Source: Candidatus Binatia bacterium
Lineage (GTDB): Bacteria > Desulfobacterota > Binatia > UBA1149 > CAITLU01
NCBI GenBank assembly: GCA_036493895.1
Contig: DASXOZ010000028.1
Span: 62,001-126,000, forward strand
DNA length: 64,000 bases
Direction: 5' to 3'
A model generated the notes under the pieces. It was not told where the DNA came from, ran no database searches, and saw only the letters and a list, made by a program, of their open reading frames with translations. Each line of letters begins with the position of its first letter. Within the stretch, counting starts at the first letter, position 1. Shown here one piece after another: positions 1-8,273 of the stretch. Both the position numbers and the translations under genes were made by a program.

Positions 1-1
1 C

Positions 2-634
2 ACGCGCATCAGCGTCGGCGTCATTCCTCGCGAATCGGACACCGACCAGTGGCAGGAAGGTTTTGCCGCCGACATCATCCAGTACGAAGGCCTCGGGTGC
101 CTCACGCCGCACGTGATCTTCGTCGAAGGACCGTCGCGCCGCGCCGAGCGGCTCGCCCGCCTGCTCGGCATCCAGCTGAGCCGCATCGAAGCGCTGCACC
201 CGCGCATTCCGCGCGATCTCGGCTGCGAATCGCGGCGCCGCGCATTCATCGACGCGTGCGAGATGGTGAGTCTGCGCGAGGGCGGCGGCCACCTTCTGCG
301 CGGCCGCAGCGACGGGTGGATCGTGCACTACCGGCCGATGGCTCCGGCGGCAGGCGGACCGGGGCTGCGCTGTGTCGTCGTCGCCTCGGTCGCCGATCGC
401 GCCGAGCTCACGCTGCGGCTGCGCGCTGCATCCGCTCCGCTTGCAGGTGTCGGACTCGGCCTGGTTCGCGAGCATCGCGCGTGGGAAGACCTTGAATCGA
501 CGTTCTCGCAGCTCGGGGCAACGTGGATCTGCGAGCCGGGCCAGATGCAGAAGCCGCCGATCGGCTGGGCCCAGGACGGGCAGCGGCGCCTTGCCGATCT
601 TCTCGAGTGGCGCGGAGTCGAGGACGGGGCTTGA
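2..634 (+). CDS. LuxC-type acyl-CoA reductase, C-terminal part (5' end outside window)
   Basis: Only the last 210 residues are present, in the frame that opens at base 2 and stops with TGA at 632-634. The fragment matches the C-terminal half of the LuxC family (NAD(P)H-dependent acyl-CoA/acyl-protein reductases that make fatty aldehydes). It has an opening I-x-Y-x-x-x-G-C-L-T-P-x-V-I-F-V-E stretch (about residues 29-43) and a closing C-E-P-G-x-M-Q-x-P-P-x-x-W-x-x-D-G signature (about 178-194). The catalytic Cys of the family lies upstream and cannot be checked. The next gene starts inside its stop codon (TTGA), so it is translationally coupled to a class III aminotransferase, suggesting that an aldehyde made here is transaminated. 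Family assignment is fairly secure; the substrate is unknown. Confidence 0.75.
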   Translation, partial: TRISVGVIPRESDTDQWQEGFAADIIQYEGLGCLTPHVIFVEGPSRRAERLARLLGIQLSRIEALHPRIPRDLGCESRRRAFIDACEMVSLREGGGHLLRGRSDGWIVHYRPMAPAAGGPGLRCVVVASVADRAELTLRLRAASAPLAGVGLGLVREHRAWEDLESTFSQLGATWICEPGQMQKPPIGWAQDGQRRLADLLEWRGVEDGA

Positions 635-1836
635 GCCCGGGCGAGCAGCTCGCCGCCTTCCTGCGCAACGTCGCGCAGACTTCCGACTCGCCGCTCGGCC
701 TCGTCGTCGAGAGCGCCAGCGGCTCGACGATCCGCACGGCCGGAGGCCGCGAGTACCTCGATCTTCTTGCCGGAATCGGCGTGGCCGCGCTCGGTCACGG
801 CAATGCGCGCGTTCTCGACGCGATCCGCGAGCAGACGGGCAAACACCTTCACGTGATGGTGTACGGCGAGGTCGTGCAGCACGCCCAGGTGGCGCTGGCA
901 CGCATGCTCACGCGGCTGCTGCCGGCGACGCTCGACAACGTCTACTTCACCAATTCCGGCACCGAAGCCGTCGAAGGGGCACTCAAGCTTGCCCGCAAGG
1001 CGACCGGGCGGCGCTGGCTGCTCTCGTGCAACGGCGGATTCCACGGCGACACGATGGGGTCGGTGTCGGTCGGCGGCAACCCGCTGTATCGGACGCCGTT
1101 CGAGCCGCTGCTCGGCGACGTCGCCAGGATCGACTACAACGACTTCGATGCGCTGCTGTGCATCGACGAGCGCTATGCCTGCGTGATCGTCGAGCCGGTG
1201 CAGGCCGAGGCCGGCGTCATCCTGCCGAAGCCAGGCTGGCTTGCGGCACTTCGCCAGCGCTGCACCGAAGTCGGCGCGCTTCTCGTATTCGACGAGGTGC
1301 TCACCGGGTTCGGTCGTACCGGACGGCTGTTCGCATTCGAGCGCGAAGCCGTGGTGCCCGACGTGCTCGTGCTCGCCAAGGCTCTCGGCGGCGGCCTTCC
1401 TCTCGGTGCATTCGTTGCGTCGCGGCGACTGATGCGCGCGCTGTCGCACGATCCTGCGCTGTCGCACGTCACGACGTTCGGCGGTCACCCGGTCTGCTGC
1501 GCAGCCGGCCTTGCGGCTCTCGAGGTTCTCGTCGAGCAGGATCTCGCCGCCCGCGCCGAGCGCCTCGGAACCGCATTCGCACAAGCGCTGCGGCGTCGAC
1601 TTGCGGCGCCGGCCGTGCGCGAGGTTCGCCACGCCGGGCTGCTCATCGGCATCGAGATGGATTCGCCGAAGCGGACGGCGCAGTTCACGCAGCAATGCCG
1701 CAGCGAAGGGCTGCTGGTCGGCTGGACTCTTCACGACGATCGCGTCGTCCGACTCGCTCCGCCGCTGGTCATCCACGAGGCGGAGCTCGATGAAGCGACG
1801 CTGAAGATGGAGCGGGCGCTCTCGCGCGTCGCGTAA
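631..1836 (+). CDS. Class III PLP-dependent aminotransferase
   Basis: 401 aa from the TTG at 631, whose last two bases form the TGA of the upstream reductase; the alignable sequence begins right after this codon, which decides the start. The fold-type I features of class III enzymes are visible: the S-G-T-E-A-V-E-G-A cofactor loop, the F-D-E-V block with PLP-binding Asp221, and the L-A-K-A-L-G-G-G block whose Lys250 should form the internal aldimine. Length is normal for the omega-amino acid/acetylornithine-like branch. Coupling to a LuxC-like reductase points to transamination of an aldehyde or keto intermediate, but the amino acceptor cannot be read from sequence. It converges with the SDR gene, only 5 bp between stops. 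Confidence 0.85.
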   Translation: MSPGEQLAAFLRNVAQTSDSPLGLVVESASGSTIRTAGGREYLDLLAGIGVAALGHGNARVLDAIREQTGKHLHVMVYGEVVQHAQVALARMLTRLLPATLDNVYFTNSGTEAVEGALKLARKATGRRWLLSCNGGFHGDTMGSVSVGGNPLYRTPFEPLLGDVARIDYNDFDALLCIDERYACVIVEPVQAEAGVILPKPGWLAALRQRCTEVGALLVFDEVLTGFGRTGRLFAFEREAVVPDVLVLAKALGGGLPLGAFVASRRLMRALSHDPALSHVTTFGGHPVCCAAGLAALEVLVEQDLAARAERLGTAFAQALRRRLAAPAVREVRHAGLLIGIEMDSPKRTAQFTQQCRSEGLLVGWTLHDDRVVRLAPPLVIHEAELDEATLKMERALSRVA

Positions 1837-1841
1837 CGCCG

Positions 1842-2699
1842 TCAGGCCCCCGCCGGGCTGGTGCCCCGCCCGAGAGGTTCGTGCGCTGCCGCTCGCGCAA
1901 TCTCGCGGCGAATGCTGCGCGTCATGAGCTTCTCGTAAAGAGCGGGCGCAAGGGCGTGCAGCAGCATCGTCAGTTTGCCAACGGCAGTCAGCACGAGCAG
2001 ACGACGCCCGCGCTGCGCTGCCGTGAAGACGGCCGCGGCAACGGAATCGGGATCCGCGATCCTTCCGATGGTGGACCGGGGATGAAGCGCAGCACGGCCG
2101 TGCGCGTCCAGCGCTGCGGCACCAATTCCCGTGCGCGTGAACCCCGGGCAGACGATCAGCACGTCGACACCGGTCCCGGAAAGCTCGGCTCTCAGCGACT
2201 CGAACATTCCGTGCAGCGCATGCTTGCTGGCTGCGTAGCCGCTGCGCTCGTACAGCGGCGCCAGTCCGGCAATCGAGCTGGTGACGACGACGAGGCCGCG
2301 GCGCTCGACGATGCTCGCCAGCGCGGCCTGCGTGCAGTAGAGGGCGCCGAAGACGTTGACGTCGAGGACCCTGCGGAATACCGCAGCGTCCGTTTCGGCA
2401 AAGCAGCTGCGGTGCGTAATGCCCGCGTTGTTGACGAGCACATCGATGCCGCCGAACTCGCGGATCACTTCGCCGATGGCGGCGCGGCAGTCGTCTTCGC
2501 TGGTTACGTCGCAGCGACGCGCGACGACGCGCCCGCGCGCATCCACGATCGTGCCGGCCACCTGTGCGGCAGCGTGCTCGTCGCGGTCGAGCAGCACGAC
2601 GTGCGCGCCTGCGGCCGCAAACCGGCGCGCCAGCGCCGCGCCGATTCCCGACCCGGCTCCGGTCACGACGACGACTCTTGCATGGAAATCACGCCGCAT
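1842..2699 (-). CDS. Short-chain dehydrogenase/reductase (classical SDR)
   Basis: 285 aa. Classical SDR with the T-G-A-G-S-G-I-G nucleotide motif at residues 13-20, N-N-A-G at 90-93, catalytic Ser141/142 and Y-A-A-S-K with Tyr155 and Lys159. Asp40 after the second strand (L-L-D-R-D) favours NAD(H). The C-terminal 40 residues are longer than the minimal SDR and contain a hydrophobic L-T-M-L-L-H-A-L stretch that may be a membrane-associating helix, as in lipid-related SDRs. The ATG at 2699 overlaps the end of the upstream epimerase-like gene by 11 bp, so it is the third gene of the ThDP enzyme-epimerase-SDR operon. Its substrate is probably the product of the neighbouring enzymes (inference). 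Confidence 0.85.
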   Translation of the reverse strand: MRRDFHARVVVVTGAGSGIGAALARRFAAAGAHVVLLDRDEHAAAQVAGTIVDARGRVVARRCDVTSEDDCRAAIGEVIREFGGIDVLVNNAGITHRSCFAETDAAVFRRVLDVNVFGALYCTQAALASIVERRGLVVVTSSIAGLAPLYERSGYAASKHALHGMFESLRAELSGTGVDVLIVCPGFTRTGIGAAALDAHGRAALHPRSTIGRIADPDSVAAAVFTAAQRGRRLLVLTAVGKLTMLLHALAPALYEKLMTRSIRREIARAAAHEPLGRGTSPAGA

Positions 2700-3666
2700 G
2701 GGCCCGCGCCTCGACGAACAGGTCGAACACTTCCCTCGTGGTCTTGCGCGGCACGTAGCCGAATTCTTCCTTCAGTCGCCGGTTGTCGAGCACCGGACGG
2801 TAACGCAGGAAGCCCACCTGCTCGGGTCCATATCGCGACAGGCCCACCGCGTGCAGGACGCGAAGACCCTCCCGGATGAGCGCCGGCGGGAACGGCACGT
2901 AACGCTTCTTCAGCAGCGACGCGATCTCGGCCATGCCGAGAGTACCGTCGCCGGCAAGGTTGTAGATCCCCGTTCCGCCCTCGTGGATGCCGTGGAGGAT
3001 GGCGCCGACGACGTCGACGTCCCAGACGAGGACGAACGGAGTCTGCGCTCCGCGCACGCCGATCACGAAGGCGGCGTCGAACAGGTCGGTGATCTGGTTG
3101 TGCACCGTGGCGCCGAGGATGGTGCCGGGACGCAGCACGAGCTGGAGCAGCCCGGGATGGCCGCTGCGCCACTTGGCGAGCATCTCTTCGACGAGACGCT
3201 TGTGGTGCGAATACCCGAACTCCTCGTTGCCGCGCAGCGGGTCTTCCTCGCGAAGGACCTGCGGGTTGTCGGCGTGGTATCCGTACGCTGCGCCGCTGCT
3301 CGTGTAGATGATCTTGCGCACGCCCGCAGCGATGCATCCGTACAGCACGTTGGCGGTACCGGTGACGTCCACTTCGTACTCGAGCTCGCGGCTCATGCCG
3401 CGCCCGGGGTTGACGATCGCGGCAAGGTGCACGACGAGATCGCAGCGATGGCGGCCGAGCAATTCGCCGAAATCGTCGCGGCAGACGTCTGCGCGAACGT
3501 ACTCCACGCCCGCGATGCGCTGCTCCCTGGCAGGAAGGCGAATGTCGCAGGCGACGATGGTCTCGATGCCGCGGCGGTCGTCGGCCAGGGCACGGATGAG
3601 CTGCTCGCCGATGTAGCCGGAGGCTCCGGTGACCGCGATCGATCGATAGGGCAGTGTTTCCTTCAT
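2689..3666 (-). CDS. NAD-dependent epimerase/dehydratase-type extended SDR
   Basis: 325 aa. An extended SDR: T-G-A-S-G-Y-I-G at residues 13-20, an H-L-A-A-I-V block near 80, catalytic Ser123/124 and Tyr152-x3-Lys156 (Y-S-H-H-K). The family covers sugar-nucleotide epimerases, dehydratases and hydroxysteroid/ketone reductases, and nothing in the substrate half points to nucleotide sugar specifically. The start ATG at 3666 lies 3 nt from the stop of the ThDP enzyme and is preceded by AGGAGG inside that gene, indicating tight coupling. Given the neighbours it may reduce or rearrange an acyloin or beta-hydroxy carbonyl intermediate rather than a sugar; this is inference from context only. Confidence 0.8.
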   Translation of the reverse strand: MKETLPYRSIAVTGASGYIGEQLIRALADDRRGIETIVACDIRLPAREQRIAGVEYVRADVCRDDFGELLGRHRCDLVVHLAAIVNPGRGMSRELEYEVDVTGTANVLYGCIAAGVRKIIYTSSGAAYGYHADNPQVLREEDPLRGNEEFGYSHHKRLVEEMLAKWRSGHPGLLQLVLRPGTILGATVHNQITDLFDAAFVIGVRGAQTPFVLVWDVDVVGAILHGIHEGGTGIYNLAGDGTLGMAEIASLLKKRYVPFPPALIREGLRVLHAVGLSRYGPEQVGFLRYRPVLDNRRLKEEFGYVPRKTTREVFDLFVEARAHAA

Positions 3667-3669
3667 CGC

Positions 3670-5427
3670 TCAGCCTCCTGCCGGTTCCTGGTGCATGTCC
3701 TTGAAATGCTGGAGCCCGGGCGCGAACAGGTGCGCGGTCGGCTCGACGTCGACGTGGACTACCGAGCAACGGCCCGTTGCGAGGCAGCGTCGCAGCGCCG
3801 CATCGAGATCGGCCGGATCCGAGACCCTCTCGCCATGGGCTCCCATCGCGACCGCCACCTTGTCCCATTCGATTTCGCCGAGATCGGTATTGATGGTTCC
3901 GTCTCCGTCCGGTCCGAGCGCATGAGGCAGCGCGGCGCGCGACTGGGCGAGCGCGATCATCTGGTTGATCTTCACCATGCCCCATTGGCGGTCGCAGCAG
4001 ACGACGAACACGGGCGCCAGGCCGCAGCGCACCGAGGTCTCGATCTCCTGCATCTGGAACGCCATCGCACCGTCGCCGATGATGCAGCACACCTGGCGGC
4101 CGGGCAGCGCCACCGCGGCACCCAGCGCCTGGCCGACGCCGGCCCCGAGGTGCCCGAAGTGCGCCGTATGCAGCATCGAGTTCGGCGAGCGCGCCTCGGT
4201 GAAGAAATGGCCCCAGACCGCCGTATTGCCTCCGTCGAACACGAACACCGCATCGTCGTCGAAGACGCGACGGCATGATGCCGGGACATGCCCCGTGATC
4301 ATCGGCTTGGCGCGGTTGTCGAGCACGCTGTCCAGGGCGGCCCGGTCTTTCTTCTTGTCGACGGAAAGATGCTCGACTGCGGCGCGCCGCGCCTCCAGCG
4401 GCATCGATGCGACGCGTTCTTTCAGCAGCGGCGCCAGGCGCGCGAGGAAGCGCCGCGCGTCGGCGTGCACGAGCAGCTCCGCCGGACGGTTGCGCCCGAG
4501 ACACGCCGCGTCGACGTCCACCTGGATCATCTTCTGGCGCGCAGCCGGCGCCCAGTACGGCGGCTTGCCCCACCAGTCGGTCTCGCCGAGCTCGCATCCG
4601 AGCACGAGCATCACGTCTGCCTGGTTGCGAAGGCGGGTGCAGGCTTCGATGTGCGGCATCGGCCACGAAAGCGCCGAAGTTTCGACGAAGGCGCTGCGAG
4701 CGCTCCACGACGTCGTCACCGGCGAGTGCAACAGGGCCGCGACCTCGGCCAACTCGGCGAAGGCTCCGGCATGGATGACTCCGCCGCCGGCGTGAATCAC
4801 CGGGAGCGAGGCCGCCGCGAGAAGCTCTGCTGCTTTCTCGAGAGAATCCAGGCTCGGCTCGCACGGCTCGCAGCATCGATAGCGACGCGGAAGCTCGAAG
4901 GCGCACGCGGGGCCGCTGCCGTTCAGGATCGACTCCGGCACGTCGAGGTGCACGACGCCGGGGCGGCCCTCGTACGAGACCCTCAGCGCCTGGCGCATCA
5001 ATTCGCCGAGGCGCGAGAACGACGAAACCGTCTCGGACCATTTCGACATGCCGCGGATGACCGCGACGTGGTCGAAGCACTGGTAGGTGCCGCCTCGATC
5101 CGGATACGTGATGCCGCTGCGCCGCGAGCTGGTGATCAGCAGCACGCGGTTGCCCTCAGCGTTCTCGACCGCGACTCCCGAAAGCATGTTCGCGACGCCG
5201 GGGCCGTTGCTTGCGATGCAGACGCCGAGCTTTCCCGTCAGGCGCGACCACGCGCCCGCCATGTGCGCAGCGACCGCTTCGTGGCGCGGCGACACCATCT
5301 CGATGCCGAGCTCCACGCAGTGCGCGAAGAGCTGGGTATAAGTGCCGTCGACGATACCGAAGAACTTCTCGACCCCTTCCTGCCGGAGCATTCCGGCGAT
5401 GATCGCGCCACCGGTGGTCTCGGACAT
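3670..5427 (-). CDS. Thiamine-diphosphate-dependent enzyme, acetolactate synthase-like
   Basis: 585 aa from ATG 5427, chosen because GGGAGG lies 7 nt upstream and homology begins with residue 3. It has the three-domain layout of decarboxylase/carboligase ThDP enzymes: a PYR domain with the catalytic Glu50 in S-P-R-H-E-A-V, a central domain with A-G-G-G-V, and a PP domain with Gly451-Asp452-Gly453. About 26 residues on, where most relatives have Asn-Asn, this protein has Cys478-Asp479 followed by R-Q-W-G-M-V. The second position normally supplies a metal-ligand Asn, so Asp is a conservative but unusual swap. There is no adjacent regulatory subunit gene and no ilv context, so a branched-chain role is unlikely. 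It probably forms a C-C bond with an aldehyde or decarboxylates a 2-oxoacid. First gene of a three-gene operon. Confidence 0.8.
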   Translation of the reverse strand: MSETTGGAIIAGMLRQEGVEKFFGIVDGTYTQLFAHCVELGIEMVSPRHEAVAAHMAGAWSRLTGKLGVCIASNGPGVANMLSGVAVENAEGNRVLLITSSRRSGITYPDRGGTYQCFDHVAVIRGMSKWSETVSSFSRLGELMRQALRVSYEGRPGVVHLDVPESILNGSGPACAFELPRRYRCCEPCEPSLDSLEKAAELLAAASLPVIHAGGGVIHAGAFAELAEVAALLHSPVTTSWSARSAFVETSALSWPMPHIEACTRLRNQADVMLVLGCELGETDWWGKPPYWAPAARQKMIQVDVDAACLGRNRPAELLVHADARRFLARLAPLLKERVASMPLEARRAAVEHLSVDKKKDRAALDSVLDNRAKPMITGHVPASCRRVFDDDAVFVFDGGNTAVWGHFFTEARSPNSMLHTAHFGHLGAGVGQALGAAVALPGRQVCCIIGDGAMAFQMQEIETSVRCGLAPVFVVCCDRQWGMVKINQMIALAQSRAALPHALGPDGDGTINTDLGEIEWDKVAVAMGAHGERVSDPADLDAALRRCLATGRCSVVHVDVEPTAHLFAPGLQHFKDMHQEPAGG

Positions 5428-5538
5428 CGCGCTGCCTCCCCGGCGCGGCGATCCAGACCGCGGCGCCTGTGGCGAATGAAGCAATGTTCATTCCACGATG
5501 AGATCGCCGTCTGCGCGCGCAGCAGCAGGCGAAAAAGC

Positions 5539-5580
5539 AGTTGGGGACAGGCACCAGCAGGCTGGTGCCTGTCCCCAACT
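5539..5580. repeat. REP-like perfect palindrome, 20-bp arms, 2-nt centre
   Basis: Arms at 5539-5558 and 5561-5580 are exact reverse complements around a central AG. The core GGTGCCTGTCCCC recurs with one base change at 22770-22851 and 55892-55904, always between genes. The spacing and shape fit REP/BIME-type elements, some families of which are mobilised by RAYT transposases; no such transposase lies in this window. Confidence 0.7.
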
Positions 5581-5591
5581 ACGCAAGAGTA

Positions 5592-5675
5592 GCGAACTGC
5601 CGGGCGGAGGCGCCGCCGCACGCGGGCCGGGGAGTTAGCGCGTACGACAAAACGCACGCTCCGCCGGCAGTTCGC
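5592..5675. repeat. Long imperfect inverted repeat upstream of the ThDP operon
   Basis: The left arm (5592-5609) and right arm (5659-5675) pair over 17 bp with one bulged G, enclosing about 49 nt. It sits directly beside the palindrome at 5539-5580 and 4 nt past the stop of the secreted dockerin-like gene (minus strand), so it may terminate that gene, or form part of a compound repeat with its neighbour. No U-tract follows it on the minus strand. Confidence 0.55.
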
Positions 5676-5678
5676 AGA

Positions 5679-6905
5679 CTAGGGCACGCAGTCCAGCACG
5701 ATTGGCTGGCCGACTGCGGCCTTGAGGATCCGAAGCGCATCCGATGCCGTCACGGATCCGCTGTGGTCGACGTCGCAGCGATCGAGGGCGCAGACCACCG
5801 ACCCCACCGCCGCGTGAAGCGCGACCAGTGCATCGCCCGCATTGATGTGCGTGTCGTCGTTTGCATCTCCGCAGATGGCCACCGGAACCGTCGACGACGT
5901 GGACGAGGAGGAGGTCGTAGTAGTCGTCGTGGTCGTGGTCGGGGAAACGACAGCCCCGACGTTGACGGCGGCCATCTGCGCACCGAGATAATTGCCGAGG
6001 TCGCCGGCCGCCGGATTCCCGTCGCTCACCGGCTTCGCCTCGTGGCTCTCCGCATCGTATTCGCCGGTGTACGCGTAGAATTCGTAGCGACGCGTCACCG
6101 ACTCGTTGCCTTCACCGATCTGTTTCGAAGCTTCCGCCTCGTGGGGAACTCCCACTTCCGACTGCAGCAGCTGCCATTCGGTCTCCACCTCGGCCGCTTC
6201 GTCGGGCACACGCGGATCGTCGGAAACCAGGTGGTCGAGCTCGGCCGGATCGGGGGACTCGGTGACGAAAACTTTCATCCAGATCGCATCGCCGAACTGG
6301 AATCCGAGCGGCTCCGGCGGCTCGATGACGGCCGCGACGACAGGATGAATCTGATCAGGAAGCTGCGGAGGCGGCGGCGTCACGTTCCACACCGGCGCGG
6401 GAATGTTGACGCTCGTGCCCGAAACCTTGAGCGTTCCGGGATTGGCCGGATCGGCGACCAGCCATCGATAGACGGTATTCGTCGGACTGGCGGTGAGGGA
6501 GACACCGAAGTGCTCGCAACCGCTCGTCAGGTAATCGACGGAGCCGCCGGTCCAGCAGGCGTGACCGTTGGTCGGCGTGATGACAGCCGGAGCCTGGGGC
6601 GTCGCCTGAAGAAACGCCTGGGCTCCGGCATCGAAAGCGCTTTCGTAGCGTACGTAGACCCCGCCCGCGAAATCGACGACGACCGGGTTGCCGTAGCGCT
6701 GCTGTCCGAACTCGTAGACGACGTTCTGGCTGCTGATGCCGTCGAGCTCGATTTCGAACCCGTGGCAGTCTTCGCCGGTATCGTTGAAGACGTCGAAGTT
6801 GGTCAGCTCGCCGAACGTGATCGACGCGCTTGCCGCCGCGGGAAACCCGAAGAGGAACACAGCGGCGCCGAGCAGCGCGAAATGGGGACGTCGCGAGAAG
6901 ATCAA
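5679..6905 (-). CDS. Secreted protein with C-terminal dockerin-like module
   Basis: 408 aa starting at TTG 6905; AGGAG lies 7 nt upstream and this start puts a clean signal peptide at the very N-terminus (R-R-P-H, then a hydrophobic core, with cleavage after A-A-A-S-A near residue 26). Longer in-frame starts exist but would bury the signal. The body is a beta-rich extracellular domain of no recognised family. Near residues 322-341 there is a Thr/Ser/Pro linker dominated by a run of nine Thr. Residues 344-408 form a dockerin-like pair: two calcium-loop repeats (D-A-N-D-D-T-H-I-N-A-G-D-A-L and D-V-D-H-S-G-S-V-T-A-S-D-A-L), each ahead of an L-x-A-V-G helix. Function is unknown; export and calcium binding are likely. 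Confidence 0.8.
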   Translation of the reverse strand: MIFSRRPHFALLGAAVFLFGFPAAASASITFGELTNFDVFNDTGEDCHGFEIELDGISSQNVVYEFGQQRYGNPVVVDFAGGVYVRYESAFDAGAQAFLQATPQAPAVITPTNGHACWTGGSVDYLTSGCEHFGVSLTASPTNTVYRWLVADPANPGTLKVSGTSVNIPAPVWNVTPPPPQLPDQIHPVVAAVIEPPEPLGFQFGDAIWMKVFVTESPDPAELDHLVSDDPRVPDEAAEVETEWQLLQSEVGVPHEAEASKQIGEGNESVTRRYEFYAYTGEYDAESHEAKPVSDGNPAAGDLGNYLGAQMAAVNVGAVVSPTTTTTTTTTSSSSTSSTVPVAICGDANDDTHINAGDALVALHAAVGSVVCALDRCDVDHSGSVTASDALRILKAAVGQPIVLDCVP

Positions 6906-6991
6906 TGAACCGCTCCTTTGCAGAGCCGCACGAGGCTTGCCTGGCCGCATTGGAGCAATCGTCATTCCAACGTGGGAGGACGCGGTCCCGG

Positions 6992-7015
6992 CGGCAAAAT
7001 CCGCGGATTTTGCCG
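6992..7015. repeat. 24-bp perfect palindrome
   Basis: Bases 6992-7015 (CGGCAAAATCCG and its exact complement) are fully self-complementary. The palindrome lies about 90 bp upstream of the secreted dockerin-like gene and 134 bp downstream of the DUF4336 stop on the same strand. It could be an operator for a dimeric regulator or a terminator stem; no U-tract follows on the minus strand, which favours an operator. Confidence 0.6.
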
Positions 7016-7051
7016 ATGTTCGCGCCCCGCGCCGCCGCCGCGTTCCCGGCT

Positions 7052-7080
7052 CTGGGAATACCGGCGCCTCCGATTCCCAG
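7052..7080. repeat. 8-bp inverted repeat (CTGGGAAT / ATTCCCAG)
   Basis: Arms at 7052-7059 and 7073-7080 are exact complements with a 13-nt spacer. It lies between the DUF4336 stop and the 24-bp palindrome at 6992; with that element it fills most of the 243-bp gap. A possible terminator of the DUF4336 gene, without a clear U-tract. Confidence 0.4.
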
Positions 7081-7148
7081 GTTTGAGTCCGCGACCGGCG
7101 GGAAGCCGCGGCCGCGGCGCTGCCGCCGGCTCGCGAAAACCGGCGCGA

Positions 7149-7919
7149 TCAGCCGCCCGCAAGGTACGTGTGAAACGCGTCGCGAAGCCGGGCGCCGGCG
7201 TCCTCGGCAATCACTTCGCCGTGCGCCACCACGATGCGGCGCAGCGGCCATGCGAGCAGGCGTTCCAGGAAAGCCGCGACCTGCGTGCGGTCGGTCAGCA
7301 GCAGGGTCCTTGCGGTGCGGCTCGGTCCGAATCCGGCGGGAACTCCGGACAGTCGCCACGCAACGCGATCGAACCCTCGCGCGAAGCGCGTCATGTGGAA
7401 CGCGACATCCGTCAAAATCAGCGACCCGCTTTCGCAGTGAAAGAACGCCGTCTCCGAAAGACCCCGCAGTGGACCGAGAACGGCGACCTCGATTTGCCCG
7501 TTCCACTCCTCGGGCGCCCGCGGCCCGAGCTCGATCGCTTCGGGCAGCGACGGCACGCGCTGCGACAGCCCCGGCGTCACGAGCAGGGACGCGCGCGGAT
7601 AACGGCGAAGGAACTCGGCGCAGTACACGTAGTGAAACGAGTTCGGCGCGACGACGTAGCGAACCTCTCCGATTGCATCGAGGTCGTCGGCGCCGTCTTC
7701 GGCGATGCGCGCGGGAGGCGATATGACGACGAGGCCGCCGCTCGCCAGCCGCAGGATCGTCGTGCGGCTCGGCAGCACGGGGCCGCCGGGCATGCGAAGC
7801 TGTCGCTCGAGCGTCCAGATTCCGCGATCGAGCTCGCACGCAGGCGGAGCGAAGCCGGGCACCGGCCTCGGCCTCAGGTGCTGCATCAGGCGATCGGCAA
7901 GGGAACGGTGCTGGCTCAT
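7149..7919 (-). CDS. DUF4336 family protein
   Basis: 256 aa from ATG 7919. The order of conserved blocks fits DUF4336: W-T-L-E near residue 35, R-T-T-I-L-R-L-x-x-G-G-L-V-V-I-S-P, a P-N-S-F-H-Y-V-Y block, A-F-F-H-C-E-S-G-S-L-I-L-T-D-V-A-F-H, and a C-terminal R-R-I-V-V-A-H-G-E. The layout recalls a metallo-beta-lactamase-like fold with a reduced metal site; the known family has no firmly established reaction. The gene stands alone on the minus strand, divergent from the DUF2071 gene across a 354-bp gap. An in-frame Met at residue 12 is an alternative start. Confidence 0.7.
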   Translation of the reverse strand: MSQHRSLADRLMQHLRPRPVPGFAPPACELDRGIWTLERQLRMPGGPVLPSRTTILRLASGGLVVISPPARIAEDGADDLDAIGEVRYVVAPNSFHYVYCAEFLRRYPRASLLVTPGLSQRVPSLPEAIELGPRAPEEWNGQIEVAVLGPLRGLSETAFFHCESGSLILTDVAFHMTRFARGFDRVAWRLSGVPAGFGPSRTARTLLLTDRTQVAAFLERLLAWPLRRIVVAHGEVIAEDAGARLRDAFHTYLAGG

Positions 7920-8273
7920 CGGCTCGGACCTCGAGTTCGGGAGCAGTCGCGCGGCTTCGCATCGCCCTTGCCCGGGTCCTTTCCCGCTTTCAAGGGACTG
8001 GAACCGGCTCCCGCTCCAAGGCTGGCAATCGGTCGGGAACCGGCGGCATGGACCGAAGTTGTCTATCGCTTCTACAAATCGATCGGGTTCGATCGCAACG
8101 CGAATCAGGGATTCGTCGCAAGACCATGAAGCGGCGCTAATGCCGTGTTGTTCACGCGGCTGTACGTTTGCCTGAAGAGGACCACGAACGATAGAGTTTG
8201 CCCTCGCGGAGCCGTCTCGCGCGACCTGCATCACAGCGGCGCAAGCGGCGAGCGAACGCGGAGAGCTCCTTCG
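7920..8273. other. 354-bp divergent intergenic region
   Basis: This gap separates the minus-strand DUF4336 gene from the plus-strand DUF2071 gene. I see a short inverted repeat (CGAATC-AGG-GATTCG around 8101-8115) and one sigma-70-like promoter candidate toward the DUF2071 gene. No convincing small gene or structured RNA is visible. Confidence 0.5.
8168..8197 (+). promoter_or_regulatory. Candidate sigma-70 promoter for the DUF2071 gene
   Basis: TTGCCT (8168-8173) and TAGAGT (8192-8197) are separated by 18 bp and lie about 75 bp ahead of the chosen start. Each hexamer matches the consensus at four or five positions. Confidence 0.3.

Noticed and set aside
328-1776. Long frame antisense to the aminotransferase
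   Set aside because: Arg/Ala-rich translation with no domain; fully explained as a shadow of the aminotransferase gene.
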